Part shown: positions 10,416 through 22,793 of the stretch, in pieces
How the letters are laid out: every line of letters begins with the position of its first letter
Numbering within the stretch: position 1 is the first letter of the stretch
NCBI RefSeq assembly: GCF_001411555.2
Contig: NC_049903.1
Coordinates: forward strand, 29,801,083 to 29,865,082
Source of the DNA: Juglans regia
Lineage: Eukaryota; Streptophyta; Magnoliopsida; Fagales; Juglandaceae
DNA: 64,000 bases
Direction: 5' to 3'
The notes under the pieces: model-generated
Told to the model about the DNA's origin: nothing
The model's database searches: none
The model's input: the letters and a program-made list of their open reading frames with translations, nothing else
Made by a program: the position numbers and the translations under genes

Positions 10416-13400
10416 ATGGCGAGTTTTGCCAAACCAGAAAATGCTTTGAAACGAGCTGAAGGTAAGTGACAGATATTTATGCTGCTTTAACTGTCTGTTG
10501 GTAACTTCTTTTGAGCTAGTGTGTTAAAATGATTGACATATATCTCATTGCATGCTTCATTGCTATTATTAAGGTCAATCAAATGAAAATATTCACCTTA
10601 TTGTTTATGTGCAAGATAAATATGGAATCTTTGGGTCTTCTCATACTCCATATAGAATCTTTGGTTCTTCTCTTACTCCACTGAAAGGTGGCTAGCACAT
10701 TGTGTGTAGTATTTTTTAGTCTTGTTGGGATAACATGGGTGATGCCTTGGTGGCTAGTAGATCTGGTAGCATGTTGGAAAAGGCAATTTTTGAGCCATCA
10801 TGTTGAGACCTTGTGGAAAATGATCCTGCTGTCTGATGCAATGCCTATGGAAGAAAAAAAAATGATTGGATTTCTGAGGATAATGGAAGGATTTCAGAGG
10901 AATTCTAGGATTGTTTTTTTTAACAATTTTCAGAATGTTCTTGATCTATTTTTTTTTCTCTTGTTAGGCATTCGATTTATACTCCATGTACTTTGATGAT
11001 GTCTGTGTATATTTTTGATCAGCAATAAAGCTTATCTTGCCTAGGAAAAAAAAAGTAACCTTATTGCATATGGTGTTATTCATGAGAGCTCATTTCCCCA
11101 CTTAAAGATCTATATTCTTTTGATTTTGGCTTGAATGAGGAACTTTATTATGTTGATTGAAGCTTAGAATCACTGCTTCATGCGGTTCCAAATACCATAC
11201 TGGTTGACAGGTTGCCTTCTTTAGAAAATAGATGCTTCAGCACTCTTTTGTCATGTGCCTAGAGATTGGTGTTGGATTTTTGCATCTTTCTTCCCTCGTG
11301 CTTGAATTCTTTGGCCTCAAGCATTTATCACATGATTTAGTCCTTTCACAACAGAAGATATATCTACTTAATTTTTTCTGGATTTTGGCTTCCTCATATG
11401 TTATGTTTTGAAACTGATTCACTGGGGTATCATGACGCAGAGTTGATCAATGTTGGACAGAAGCAAGATGCGTTGCAAACACTACATGACCTTTTCACCT
11501 CAAGGAGACACAGAGCATGGCAGAAGCCGCTTGAAAGGAGTATGTTTAAGTATATAGAGCTGTGTGTAGACTTGCGGAGAGGCCGGTTTGCCAAGGATGG
11601 ACTCATTCAGTACCGTATCATCTGTCAGCAAGTAAATGTTAGTTCTTTGGAGGAGGTGATCAAGCACTTCATGCATCTATCAACTGAGCGAGCCGAACAA
11701 GCTCGTACCCAGGCACAAGCCTTAGAAGAAGCTCTTGATGTCGAAGATCTAGAAGCAGATAAAAGGCCTGAAGACTTAATGCTAAGCTATGTCAGTGGAG
11801 AGAAAGGGAAAGATAGATCTGATAGGGAACTTGTGACCCCATGGTTTAAGTTTTTATGGGAAACATATAGAACAGTGCTTGAGATCTTACGGAACAACTC
11901 AAAATTGGAAGCACTATATGCGGTACGTAAATAGAATCCTTCTTTCCTTCAGTCTTGTTTCTGGGTGTTGCATTGCTATATTTACAACTGCCTCATATGG
12001 AATATATTATAAAAATATATTACTTTTGCATTTATTACCATTGCATGATATTCTTTGGGTTGAGAATTATGCTGTTCAAATTATGAGTTAAGTGGAATGT
12101 GATTACTTGTTTGGCCCTGGTGATTATATTGTTCATTCAGTAAACAAAGGTAATATTATTGTTCGTATTACATCTTACAGTCAATGTGATGGTACTGTTG
12201 ACTGCAAATAACACTTAAAATTTAATTGAAATGGTTAAAATGTAGGTAAAACATGGAGTCCCGATTGACTGCCTTAAAACAAGAGAGAAGAAAATGCATG
12301 TGTTTTGGATGCTGCTATAGCATAATAATATTAGTAGTAGTGAACTCTGTTCTTTCAAATTCTAGAAGGGGGAAAGTAGTTGATAAACCTGATAAATTCA
12401 CCAATTTCCCCTTGGGCTTATGGGTAGAGAAATTTGATATTTCAAATAGCGTGGTTTTTTTTTGCCCCAGTATGTCTAGCTGCAGTCAGACAAGCAACAA
12501 ATGCCAACCTTTTGAAAGAAAGTATCTGCTGGATATTAGTTTGAACATGGTATCTTTACCACTTGATTTTCTCATTTTTATCTTCTATTATATTCCGTTT
12601 TATTTGTATGTTTTTGTATAGCTTGTTGGTACACTCAGCATCCTGAACCAATTATTGCAGTGGATTAAACTTCAGTTGTTATATGTAGATGACAGCACAT
12701 CGAGCTTTCCAGTTTTGTAAGCAATACAAACGAACAACAGAGTTTCGTAGGCTGTGCGAGATCATAAGGAATCATTTGGCAAATCTCAATAAATATAGAG
12801 ACCAGAGGGACCGACCTGATCTGTCAGCTCCAGAAAGCTTGCAGCTGTATGTTGACACAAGATTTGAGCAGCTGAAAGTTGCCACTGAACTTGAACTCTG
12901 GCAGGTTTATCATTTTTCCTTTTACTTTTATGTATATTTATGCAGGTAGGTTAAGTGTAAGCAATGTAGTTCAACACAATTAGCCTATTTTTCATGGTTG
13001 AAATCATATCTCTTTTGTAAATATTTTTCTGCGTATTCTATGCAGGAAGCCTTTCGATCAGTTGAAGATATTCACGGACTGATGTGCATGGTTAAGAAGA
13101 CGCCCAAATCATCCTTGATGGCTGTTTATTATGCTAAGCTAACTGAAATATTTTGGATTTCTTCTAGCCATCTATATCATGCCTATGCATGGTTCAGGCT
13201 TTTTTTATTACAAAAAAGCTTCAATAAGAACCTGAGCCAGAAGGATTTGCAATTGATAGCATCTTCTGTCCTTTTGGCTGCACTTTCAGTAAACCCTTAT
13301 GATCACACCCGCAGTGCATCTCATTTGGATATAGAGAATGAGAAAGAGAGAAATTTGAGGATGGCTAATCTCATTGGATTTAATCTGGAGACTAAACTTG

Positions 13401-16400
13401 AGGGCAAAGAAGTGGTACTGTCAATTGTTCAACTGGATTTTGTCTCTTTTTAGTTTATTCATACAGTTTTACAGTTCTGACTACTTGCTTTCTGTTCCTT
13501 TCTTCTTTTTTCCAGCTTTCGAGGTCATCCCTTCTCTCTGAACTGGTAAGAATTCTTCTTTTCCAACCCGTGCTTTTATTTGTTCCTTTCTTGATATTTA
13601 TTTTCATGCTTGTGGTAAATATGGCATAAATTCTGATGTGGATGTGTTTCAATATATGCTTGTACATTGCCAATAAAAAAAAATAATATATGCTTATACA
13701 TTGTGGATTAGACTATTTAGTTTGTGATTGTTGAAATTCAGCTTTATCATGTCTAGTTTATGGATACTGTTTAGTTCTAATATTTTGGGTTTTTTTGGTG
13801 GTGGGGAGGTGTACACGATTAATACCCCTAATCAGTGAATACCCTTGTTGGCCAAGTTCAAAGATGTTATCTTTTTTGTTCTTTTTTTTTTCATGGCCAA
13901 GAAAATCATGTACATTTAGGCCATTAAAATCTACAGCAATAGCCCAAAGAAATAAGGTGCGGAAAAATAAAGCTCTAAGTTCCTCTATTGTCCGCTCCTT
14001 GTCTTCAAATGTCCGCTTGTTACGCTCTCTCCATAAACTCCACATGATGCATATAGGAACCATCTTCCACACATCTTTGATTTGTGGCACACCACTTGAC
14101 ATTACCCAACTAGCCAATAATTCTACCACTGTAGCAGGCATCACCCAGTTTAACCCTATTCGACTGAACATTTCGCTCCATAAGTCTCTAGCTATCTCAC
14201 AATGTAACAAAAGATGATCCACTGTCTCTCCAGCTTTTTTGCACGTACAACACCATTCTGGAATAATTACTTGGCGCTTCCGCAAATTATCAGTAGTCAG
14301 AATCTTACCCAGGGCCGCTGTCCAAGTGAAAAATAATGCTTGGGGAGGCGCTTTATTCCTCCACAATCTTCTCCAAGGGAAATGAGTGTTTGGGAGCAAA
14401 GTAAGCGACTTATAAAAGGAGCAAACTGAGAAGGTACCCTTACCTGCAGGCGTCCACCATAGCTTATCTTCACGCAAACCATACAACTTCAAAGAATACA
14501 CTCGGCTAAAAAAAGCTTCAAATTTGTTTATTTCTCAATCTTGAGCTCCTCTACTAAAAGTGACATTCCAATGGACTTGGTCCCCTGAACAGGTTGGGCA
14601 TGCCAATTGCTAAGCGGGTTGATTATGATGTTTTTTTCTCAGCGGGTTGGGCATGCCAGTTGCTAAGCATGCTTGATTATGATGTGATATTAAATTCTCA
14701 TATGTTGTGTACCTTTAATATCACTTCTTTGGCCGTCTTTTGTTCTTTAAATCTGTTTCCCTCCAGTACACCCCCCCATTTATGAAGAGATCCTTAGTTT
14801 ATTGGTTCAAAGTTGAAATTTTCTAGGCTGAAAATTACTGATATTGACTCTTTTCCATTTTTTTTTCAATTATTTTTCAAATTTTTTTATTTTCAATCAA
14901 GTTTGTTATTCTTGGCATCATTGCAGGTGGCCAAAGGTGTATTGTCTTGTGTGACTCAAGAAGTGAAAGACCTTTATCATCTTTTGGAACATGACTTCTT
15001 CCCTCTAGATCTTGCATCAAAAGTTCAGCCCTTGTTAAATAAAATCTCAAAGTTTGGGGGCAAGCTTTTGTCTGCTCCTTCCGTCCCAGAAGTGCAATTG
15101 TCACAGTATGTTCCTGCAATGGAGAAGCTTACTACCTTGAGATTGTTGCAACAGGTGTGTTTTTATCTTTGCCTTGATGATTATACTTTTTTAAATATAA
15201 ATTTGTTGTTATCTGTGCATTTTATCTTGATTATCAATTCGCTGCTCTCACTTTCCAGGTATCCCAGGTCTACGAAATAATGAGGATTGAAAGTTTATCT
15301 AGGATGATCCCATTTTTTGATTTTGCTACTGTGGAAAAGATATCCGTGGATGCAGTCAAGCATAATTTTGTGGCCTTGAAAGTTGACCATATGAAGGGAG
15401 TTGTTATTTTTGATAATATGGTAAGCTTAGACTTGTGCCTTTGAGTTCTGTGCTTATGGTTATCTCCCCAACCAGTTGAATACAAATGTCCATTCCTTGC
15501 GATGACAGAGAAATGGTGAATTTTTCCACATGGCTAGGTTGGTCTGGAAATGGTACAGATAAAGATGTTTGATAGGTGATAATATGGGTAAAAATTTGTT
15601 GTTTTACCACTTGTCAAGCATAATCTTGTGGCCTTGAAAGTTGACCATATGAAGGGTGGTGTTATTTTTTATTACAGTAAGCTGTGCTTGTGCATTTGAG
15701 TTTTGTGCTTATGGTTGTCTCTCCCAACCAGTTGCATACAAATGTCCACGTTGTGACGACAATGTTGGAACGCAACTCTGCTAGGAAAAATTGATGCAGG
15801 CCAATGTTTTCACAAAATTTATAGGAATTGATTGAACTGTTACTGGGGGGGTATACTTACTGTTGTAGTTCACCAACAGTTTAGGTTCATTCAGGAACTC
15901 TGATTTTGTGAGAACCATTGTGGATTGGGTGGATTTGCTGGTACTTGTATGACCACGTTCCTATCGTTTTTTTTTTTTTGTTTGAACTATTGTAAGTCGT
16001 TAATTGAACTACCATAAGTTAGATATTTACAACCCCTAGGGGTCTGCTCAAGTGGTAAGTACCTTGGTCTTGGGAGTATGTTCCCCCAGGCTAAGATTTG
16101 AATTTTTGGATGCAAACAATTTTTAGGGGCTATGTTCCATTGGTGAAAAACTGATAATTTACTTGAGTCGTGATGTGGGCATGTTACGCATGTTACACCG
16201 GTCCAGGGTTTAACCAGGTAAAATACATGTTGAATTGCATGGTCTCTGGGGTTCCTCATCATAAAAAAAAATAAAGTTATTTACTGTTGAGTAGTTTTAC
16301 CGTCTTAATATGGCAGGTATGAACTATTGCAATGTTGTATTTAGACTGTGGTAAGTTTTATTGTTGTTTGTGTTATGTAATGCCTTGAGTCACAGGTCAT

Positions 16401-19400
16401 TCTATATCTAATGCATTTATTTAGGCGTCTTTTTTGAAGAGGCCCAAAGGCTGCTTCTCAAAGTATCTGAATTTATGTTATTTGTAAAAGCTGTACCTTC
16501 TCTCAACCTGCCCTTAATCTTGGGTTCAAGATGGGTCTTTGCTAAAATCAAATAATTGGTCAGGCAGGTCAGCAAGTTTGGTATACCTGAAATACTGAAG
16601 TTCAATTCAATGCTTTGCATGCATGAGTTATTTTTCAACAGTCAGATTACATTTCCGTGTATCTATATCTTCAGCAGATCTACACCAGCTACTCTGTTGT
16701 GCTGTTTGTCTGTGTTGAGGATTTGTTCTACAATCTGATCATGTTTCTCAACAAGTGTTTGAGCTGTTGAACTATGTTCTTCCTGGCTTTGATTGAACTG
16801 AGCAACAAGTGATTCTATTTATTTAATCAATTAATTTTGGTCGAGTAATTCCCTTTTGGATTTTGTATTGACACAAATTTCTGTTTATGTCCATCTGGAA
16901 TAAAATTCTTTCTAAGTGAATCATACACCAAGAAAAACTAGATAAGCTTAACACAAAGGTAGAAAATAAATATTGCTCTGATGGTAATGGATCTACAGCT
17001 GTATACATTATGCATGCTAAGGTACTAGTGTGCTCTTGGTAGTGTGCACTGCATAGTTAGCAGATTTAAAGTATGGAAGAAAGTGTAATGGAAACAAACA
17101 TTAGACCTTTGTTCTTCAGTTGGCTTTTAGGGGTCTCTCTTAAAGAGATAAATTTTTGTTTCTTTATCTCCTTAAAATGAAGTTGGCTTGTTATTGTTAA
17201 TAGTGTGGATGCGACTTACTTTTGGTTGTTTTGTCTTTCAGGGTCTTGAGTCTGAGATTTTAAGGGGTCATTTGACCAACCTTGCAGAAACTTTGAATGA
17301 AGCTAGATCAATGATTTATCCTCCTGCTAGGAATGTCTCAAGACTTGGTGAATTGCTTCCCAGTTTAGCTGAGATTGTGGATAAGGAACATAAGAGGCTA
17401 CTCGCTCGTAAATCCCTCATTGAGAAACGCAAAGAAGAAGAGGAGCGCAAACTGCTGGAGAAGGTACTTTGTAAAAACTAATATTCTGGCACATGCCTTG
17501 CAACTTTATATTTGAATGATCATTTATGTGATTAAATTGTTTCCTAATGAACCTTTTTCGTTTTCGAAGGAACGTCTGGAAGAGTCAAAGAGGATTGAAC
17601 TACAGAAGATAACTGAGGAAGCAGAAAGAAAAAGACTTGCTTCTGAGTATGAGGAGAGGAAGAATGAAAGAATCCGTAGAGAAATAGAGGAGCGGGAACT
17701 TGCAGAAGCCCAAGCTTTGCTTCAGGAAGCTTCACATCGTATTAAATGGAAGGGAAAGAAGCCAGCCTTTGAGGGAGTGAGTTGAAGAATAATAGCTTTG
17801 TTTCTTCCCTCTTTAGGATGGGCTAGAATGTACTGATGGTTTCTGTATACAGGATAAACTGACAAAGCAAAGTGTAATGGAGTTGACATTGAGCGAGCAA
17901 CTTCGAGAAAGGCAGGAAATGGAAAAGAAATTACAGAAACTTGCCAAAACTATGGATTATTTGGAGAGAGCAAAAAGAGAAGAGGCTGCTCCCCTGGTTG
18001 AAGCTGCATATCAACAGCGTTTGGTGGAAGAGAGGGTCTTACATGAACGCGAGCAACAGGTATTTCTGAGATTTTCTTTAGTGTCTAGATTCTTTACTGA
18101 TTGCTTTCTTGCATGTTTTAAGATCCTCTCTTTTTCTGAGAAGTTCCATTTTGTATCTTGTGTCTGTGTTAAGTAGAGTTTCATCTGTATCATGTCCTTG
18201 TTCACCATTTAGTCTTTCTCCCATCCCCACAACTCTCCCCCTTAAGTTCACTATGCTTATGGGTTGTCCTGTGCTACTCTACAGCAAGAAATTGAGCTTA
18301 GCAAACAGCGCCATGATACAGAGCTAAAGGAGAAGGAGAGGCTGGCTCGAATTAAGAACAATAAGGTTAGTACCCAGTCTGGTCTTGTGATTGGATTAGG
18401 TCCAATTCTTGTCAGAAATTTTAATTATTGTTGTAACTTGTAATTGTTGGCCAAATTGATGAGTGCATTATGCTGGTGGTTGTAAGAGAAAAACAAGAGG
18501 AGGAAACTACTGAAGATCACATATCTGGGGAGCTTTAGACATTCAAAGGCTGCTGAAAATATTGCTTATATATATATATGTATATAGCTTATACTCTTTG
18601 TGTACTTGGGCTTTGCCTGCTCTTATGAATAAAATACCTTGATTACCGATAAAAAAAAAAAAAAAAATGTATGTAGCGTCTTGGAAGTGATTTCCAGAAT
18701 ATATATCCTGTTCTGCTCCCATAGTTCACGATGGAGTTGTATTTGCATATCATGCATGCAATGTTTATACTCATGTTCTGTTTTATCAACACAACTACTT
18801 GTAAAAAAAAAGAGTCTCAAAATGATGGCATTTTAGCTGTACCTGAAAGAGCTATGGATTCTTGGTTTTTATGTACAGGAAATATTTCAAGCAAGGGTTG
18901 TCAGTTGTCGGGAAGAAGAAAATACCAGATTTAGAAGGGAGAGAGAGGAGAGAGTCTCACAAATCTTGCAGTCCAGGAGACAAGAGAGAGAGAAGATGAG
19001 GAAGTTGAAGTTTTATTTGAGTTTAGAAGAGGAGAGGCAGAAAAAATTGCATGAGGAAGAGGAAGCACGGAAGCTTGAAGGTATTTACTTCTGTTCAAAT
19101 CATACCAGTTTTGTTTTTTTCCTTCTTTCAGTCAGAAGTTCTTAAAAGAATTGAAATGCTTCGTCCCTCTCACCATCAGTTACCACGATTGATGTTTTTG
19201 CCCAACTGTAGTTCACCAACTACCTTTGCTCCATTTTGACGTTGTAATTTCTTGTTTTCTATCCAGTTATTTGCTGATGCAAATCTCATTATTATTGGAT
19301 CCTGCATTTCTTTCTTTAGTGCAAAAGTGGGTGGCCTTTCGTAATATGTTTTAATGGTTTGTTCTGGTGGTTTTTGGAACTTTCAGAAGCTGAGAGAATA

Positions 19401-19850
19401 AGAAAAGAGCAGGCTGAACGCAAAGCAAAATTGGATGAGATAGCTGAAAAGCAGAGGCAACGAGAACGAGAACTAGAAGAAAAGGAAAGGCAGAGGAGAG
19501 AAGCACTTTTGGGGAAATCCACAGAGGTACCTTTAAGGACTTCTGAGCCTCCTGCTGTGGCCCGCCCATCAGAGCCTGGATCTGCTGCTCCAGCTGCTGC
19601 TGCCGCCGCCACTGCTGCTGCTAAATATGTTCCAAGGTTCAAGCGAACCGAGAGCTCAGGCCAGGCTCCACCTCCCGAAACTGATCGTTGGGGTGGTAAT
19701 AAACAAGATGATCGACTGCCCCAAGCTAGTGATAGGTGGCGTAGTGATGACCGCAGATCCTCCAGTGGGTCCTCATTTGGCGGGGGTGGTGGAAGGTTTG
19801 CATCAACATGGTCATCATCCAGGAACCCTCCTCGTGGATCTGAACGTTGA
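10416..19850 (+). CDS. eIF3a: Eukaryotic translation initiation factor 3 subunit A (13 coding exons)
   Basis: eIF3a is the large scaffold subunit of eIF3, which helps recruit the 40S ribosome and mRNA in the cytosol. Exons: 10416-10461, 11441-11922, 12689-12904, 13046-13414, 13516-13545, 14927-15154, 15259-15420, 17242-17463, 17570-17776, 17853-18059, 18285-18365, 18879-19080, 19387-19850. All introns are GT-AG and all phases join to one 971-aa frame, close to the ~987 aa of the Arabidopsis protein. The start [16 protein letters not shown] matches the family. Residues 1-380 are the helical N-terminal part. The PCI region is about 330-510. From about 560 a long charged helix contains [15 protein letters not shown] and [19 protein letters not shown]. 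The C-terminus is Ala/Pro, then Asp/Arg/Ser/Gly rich ([19 protein letters not shown]). Introns hold LINE and SINE insertions but the coding sequence looks intact. Confidence 0.96.
10688..11053 (+). mobile_element. 5'-truncated LINE 3' end in the first eIF3a coding intron
   Basis: The translation contains [14 protein letters not shown] and a later WKM, which align with [14 protein letters not shown] in the antisense LINE at 13760 and WVMPCRLVDFLASW in the full-length LINE at 31632. It ends with a run of A at 11045-11053. Only the zf-RVT end of ORF2 and the 3' untranslated region remain. Frames are broken. Confidence 0.65.
13516..13545 (+). other. 30-base micro-exon of eIF3a
   Basis: The acceptor TTTCCAG precedes 13516 and the donor GTAAGA follows 13545. 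The exon encodes [10 protein letters not shown] in frame between the GKEV-ending exon and the VAKGVL-starting exon. It is included in the eIF3a entry and is listed separately because gene finders often miss an exon this short, which here is next to an intron carrying a LINE. Confidence 0.9.
13760..14592 (-). pseudogene. Antisense 5'-truncated LINE ORF2 end in an eIF3a intron
   Basis: On the minus strand the translation runs [15 protein letters not shown] (followed by a stop), [32 protein letters not shown] and then the zf-RVT motif [19 protein letters not shown] with [15 protein letters not shown]. These match the C-terminus of the LINE at 31632-37397 ([34 protein letters not shown]). The long open stretch at 13758-14501 suggests a relatively recent insertion. 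It sits opposite to the direction of eIF3a transcription. Confidence 0.85.
14588..14685 (+). repeat. Short tandem duplication in an eIF3a intron
   Basis: GGTTGGGCATGCCA(A/G)TTGCTAAGC followed by TTGATTATGATGT occurs twice with a period of about 52 bases, next to the end of the antisense LINE fragment. Confidence 0.7.
15614..15755 (+). repeat. Duplicate of an eIF3a exon end and donor inside the next intron
   Basis: This stretch repeats 15355-15480 (about 260 bases upstream): the last codons of the exon ending at 15420 (KHN(F/L)[10 protein letters not shown]), its donor GTAAGC and the first part of the intron (TGTGCTTATGGTT, CCAACCAGTTG). The copy has diverged. No acceptor-like site and joining frame were seen, so it is unlikely to be used as an exon. 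Confidence 0.8.
16033..16262 (+). mobile_element. tRNA-derived SINE, copy 2 (diverged 3' half)
   Basis: The head GGTCTGCTCAAGTGGTAAGTACC...AAGATTTGAATTTTTGG matches the A/B-box layout of copy 1, with a decayed B box. The 3' half differs from the other copies and ends in a run of A near 16262-16271. It may be a subfamily or a chimera. It lies in the eIF3a intron 15421-17241. Confidence 0.6.
18590..18668 (+). mobile_element. LINE 3' tail in an eIF3a intron
   Basis: TGTGTACTTGGGCTTTGCCT followed by a short AT-rich stretch, TTGATTACCGATA and a long A run (to 18667) matches the 3' end of the full-length LINE near 37335-37398. Upstream coding sequence is too decayed to place the 5' limit. Confidence 0.65.
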
Positions 19851-20031
19851 TTTGGAACTAAAGCAGCCAGCTTTGGAGGTTTAGCAGTTAGGCTCTTTGC
19901 TGCCGGAATATGGACATGGTTCTATACTGGATTTGCTTCTTCTTATATGCTCGGGTTATTTATTCCAGACTTTGGGATTGGTTTTCATTTTGTCTGTTCA
20001 CTTTTTTGAGTTTTTAGATCTCCTTATCCCT

Positions 20032-20037
20032 AATAAA
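20032..20037 (+). terminator. Probable eIF3a polyadenylation signal
   Basis: AATAAA lies 182 bases after the eIF3a stop codon, in T-rich DNA. Match only. Confidence 0.5.
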
Positions 20038-20109
20038 CATTTCACTTATTCCCATAGCGCTCGATGCGTTTGGGATTTTGTTCACGGTGTGGCTGCTTTT
20101 TGAGTATTT

Positions 20110-22560
20110 AAATTAAATTGGCCCTCAAACTGTTCAGAGTGCCTAATCGACACCTCAAAGTCAACTGTTCATTACGTGTTGAGGGCAATGCAAATGTTAC
20201 TCCCATGGAAAATAGGCAGCAGACCAGGCCTGCCAAAAATCAGTGAGAAAAGAAGACGAGTAGCAGCATTAAGCTTGCTTTTATTTTTTAGCCCTCCTTC
20301 CCACCCAGCAAAACAAAAAATCTTTTTGGGAAATATCTTCTCTCTTTAATAATAATATGCATGTATGGTCGGTCGTTTGGCTTTTTTTAACAAAATATTT
20401 TACATGTAAGAATGTTATCTGGTCGCATTAAGAATGTTATTGACAATGCTGATGGAGTAACTAAATTGCATTGATTAGTATGTTTAATTACAATTCAACT
20501 ACAAGAATGATCCGAAATTACACTGGATTACGTGGGATGGAAATTCAAATTTTACCTACCAATACAACCTGTGAGATTTTTTACATGATATGAGCTATGT
20601 CTTTCACAAACAATCGACATAACAAACAAGCTTAGCGATGAGACTATGCTTACCTAAAATACTGTGGCTACATGTGATGAGAAGTGCTAGGTTCACAAAG
20701 AAATATCACAGAAGTAAAAGTTCACAAACTCATGTGTTTAGATGTGATATGTTACACCTTCTTTATAGTATAAGGAACTTTACAATTTATGTTATTAAAA
20801 AAAAAAAAAAAAGGAACTTCAATTTGGTATACCACAACAAGCTAACTCAAGTTGAGTTTTATTTTTGTGAGATTTATTTGTAAACAAAACATTTATCAAA
20901 TGTGATATATTAGATTTATTTTTTATATATTTTTTTTGATATACCTGGCATGTTATGGGTGGGCGGTGGGGGTCAGCCACTTGCCACTCCGCCCACCCCA
21001 TTCGAACCCTGCTTGGTAGGGGCGGGGGGGCTGGGTTAGACCTTAGCCTGTCTGGTGTTTATCCTGTTCACTTGACCCAATTATATATATATATAAATAA
21101 ATATATATAAAAATATATGTATCTATATTTATTAAAAAAACTAATATTTTTAATAAAATGTCGTTGTTTAAGGGAGAACTCTTTGGTTTGGGTGGTGAGG
21201 GCTTTGAGCGGGGTGAGCGGATGGCCATGGGGGCACCTGCTCACTAAGGCGGGGGCCGGGCCTCGGGGATCAACTTCTCCCTCTACCCATGTGGGGGAGG
21301 GGTCGGAGTTGGCAGCCTTAGTCCAAGGGGTGCAGGTAGAACTAGGCTTCGTTTGGAAAGTAAATTTATTTCTACTTATCATTACAATTTTTTTAAATTT
21401 CAACAAAAAATATAATAAATAATTCAATTTTTTTAAATTTTAATAATATTTTATCACTTTAGCTCAACTCAACTCAACATCTAAATGCACCGTTACGCTA
21501 TATTACTTCAATTTATAAGTTTTTTATGAAAGTTGTTGTGAACCAAACATTATTATGGGACAATAAATCCCGGTACTTTCTAGATTTGGCTTTTTTTTTT
21601 GTTCTGGAATTTGTCTCTGTCTTCTCTTCGTTAGCCCAGGTTTTTTTTATTCGTACCGATGAGGCTTATTTGTCCTTTAATGTTTATAAGAAGGTTTTGG
21701 TCAAACTTCCCTTGCACTTGAGGTCTAGCACCATTTTTGTGCTAGGTGGCCGTCCGAATTATTAAATATGTTCTTTTTTTTAATAAAAACTTATATCTTA
21801 TTTTAAAAAATTACTTTTATATAAATTTTTAAAAAGTTAGTATAATGTATATGAGTTTTGCTGTATATAAACTAGTGTGTTAATACACGATTTATAATGA
21901 GACCCATTATAATTTTAAAAAAACTAAAACACTAATCATTTTTTGACATAAGTAATCAATAATATGTTGAGTGTGTAAAAAATAAGATTTATAAATAAAT
22001 TTTCTCAATATATAAAGCCGCAATTTGTTTTTTGTTTATGTTGATGGACTAAAAAATCAATGAATAATTCTCTTTTTCAAATCCATACCTTAAGATTATT
22101 TAAAAAAAAAAAATCCTAAACCTAAATATCCTATATACACAAAAGATTATTAAGTGATTTGAGAATATAATGGACGTGTTATTTTCATTCTATCTCGAAA
22201 TTCCATATCATTAGGAGACAATGCACTTCAAGCAGTGAAAGCACTGCAAAGTCAAGAGAACAATGAGTATTTTTAGTAAAGATAAATATTATGCATCGGT
22301 CATTATTTATTTCTACATTTTATATTTATAGTTTTTTTTATAAAATGTGGAGTGTGGATAGTAAATAATAACTGATAAGAAGAATTTTTCTTCAATAAAA
22401 GCTTCATCTTTTATTCTAAAAAAAAAATGCCATGTTATTAATTTCCACATTTATTTTGAAGTCAATTAATTTCCACATTAAATTTGAGTTTTTTATTTAT
22501 TTATTTATTTATAAAAATTCGTAGTCTTGCCTACCAAATAATCACGTACTCCCATTGACC
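20110..22560. other. Intergenic region between eIF3a and UNC93-like gene
   Basis: This is AT-rich DNA with no gene I can support. It contains poly-A/T tracts (20786-20812), a G/C-rich patch (20950-21060 and 21180-21330) with no sustained reading frame, a possible MITE at 21345-21492 and (TTTA)n near 22490-22515. The sequence at 21526-21765 is open on the plus strand but has no recognisable motif. Confidence 0.5.
21345..21492. repeat. Possible small Tourist-like MITE
   Basis: The left end GGCTTCGTTTGGA and the right end, reversed, CGGTGCATTTAGA are similar, and the flanks are CTA and TTA. The interior is AT-rich. The imperfect duplication keeps this call tentative. Confidence 0.35.
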
Positions 22561-22793
22561 ATAAGACATCGTTCTTGTTTGTTTGGTTCTTTCGTTAGCA
22601 CATATATGGCGTCAGCATTGAATCATGAGATTCCACCAGCAAATCGAAATCCGAACTCTTTCATATGTCTTCTAATGCTTGATTCTTGAGCCGGCAGTCC
22701 CTATGTGCCGGCAACCCCCTTTTGGAGTCCTCTTCCAAAGTTCTAAGCTTTTATAGCGCTTCTGCGATCAATTGGGTCGAGAATTCCAAGGCC

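Noticed and set aside
12253..12621. 122-codon open frame on the plus strand
   Set aside because: It lies inside an eIF3a intron, has no recognisable motif and ignores the splice sites that give the conserved protein.
20950..21330. GC-rich patch that looked like an exon or CpG island
   Set aside because: No frame continues through it on either strand and no gene start follows. It is probably part of a repeat.
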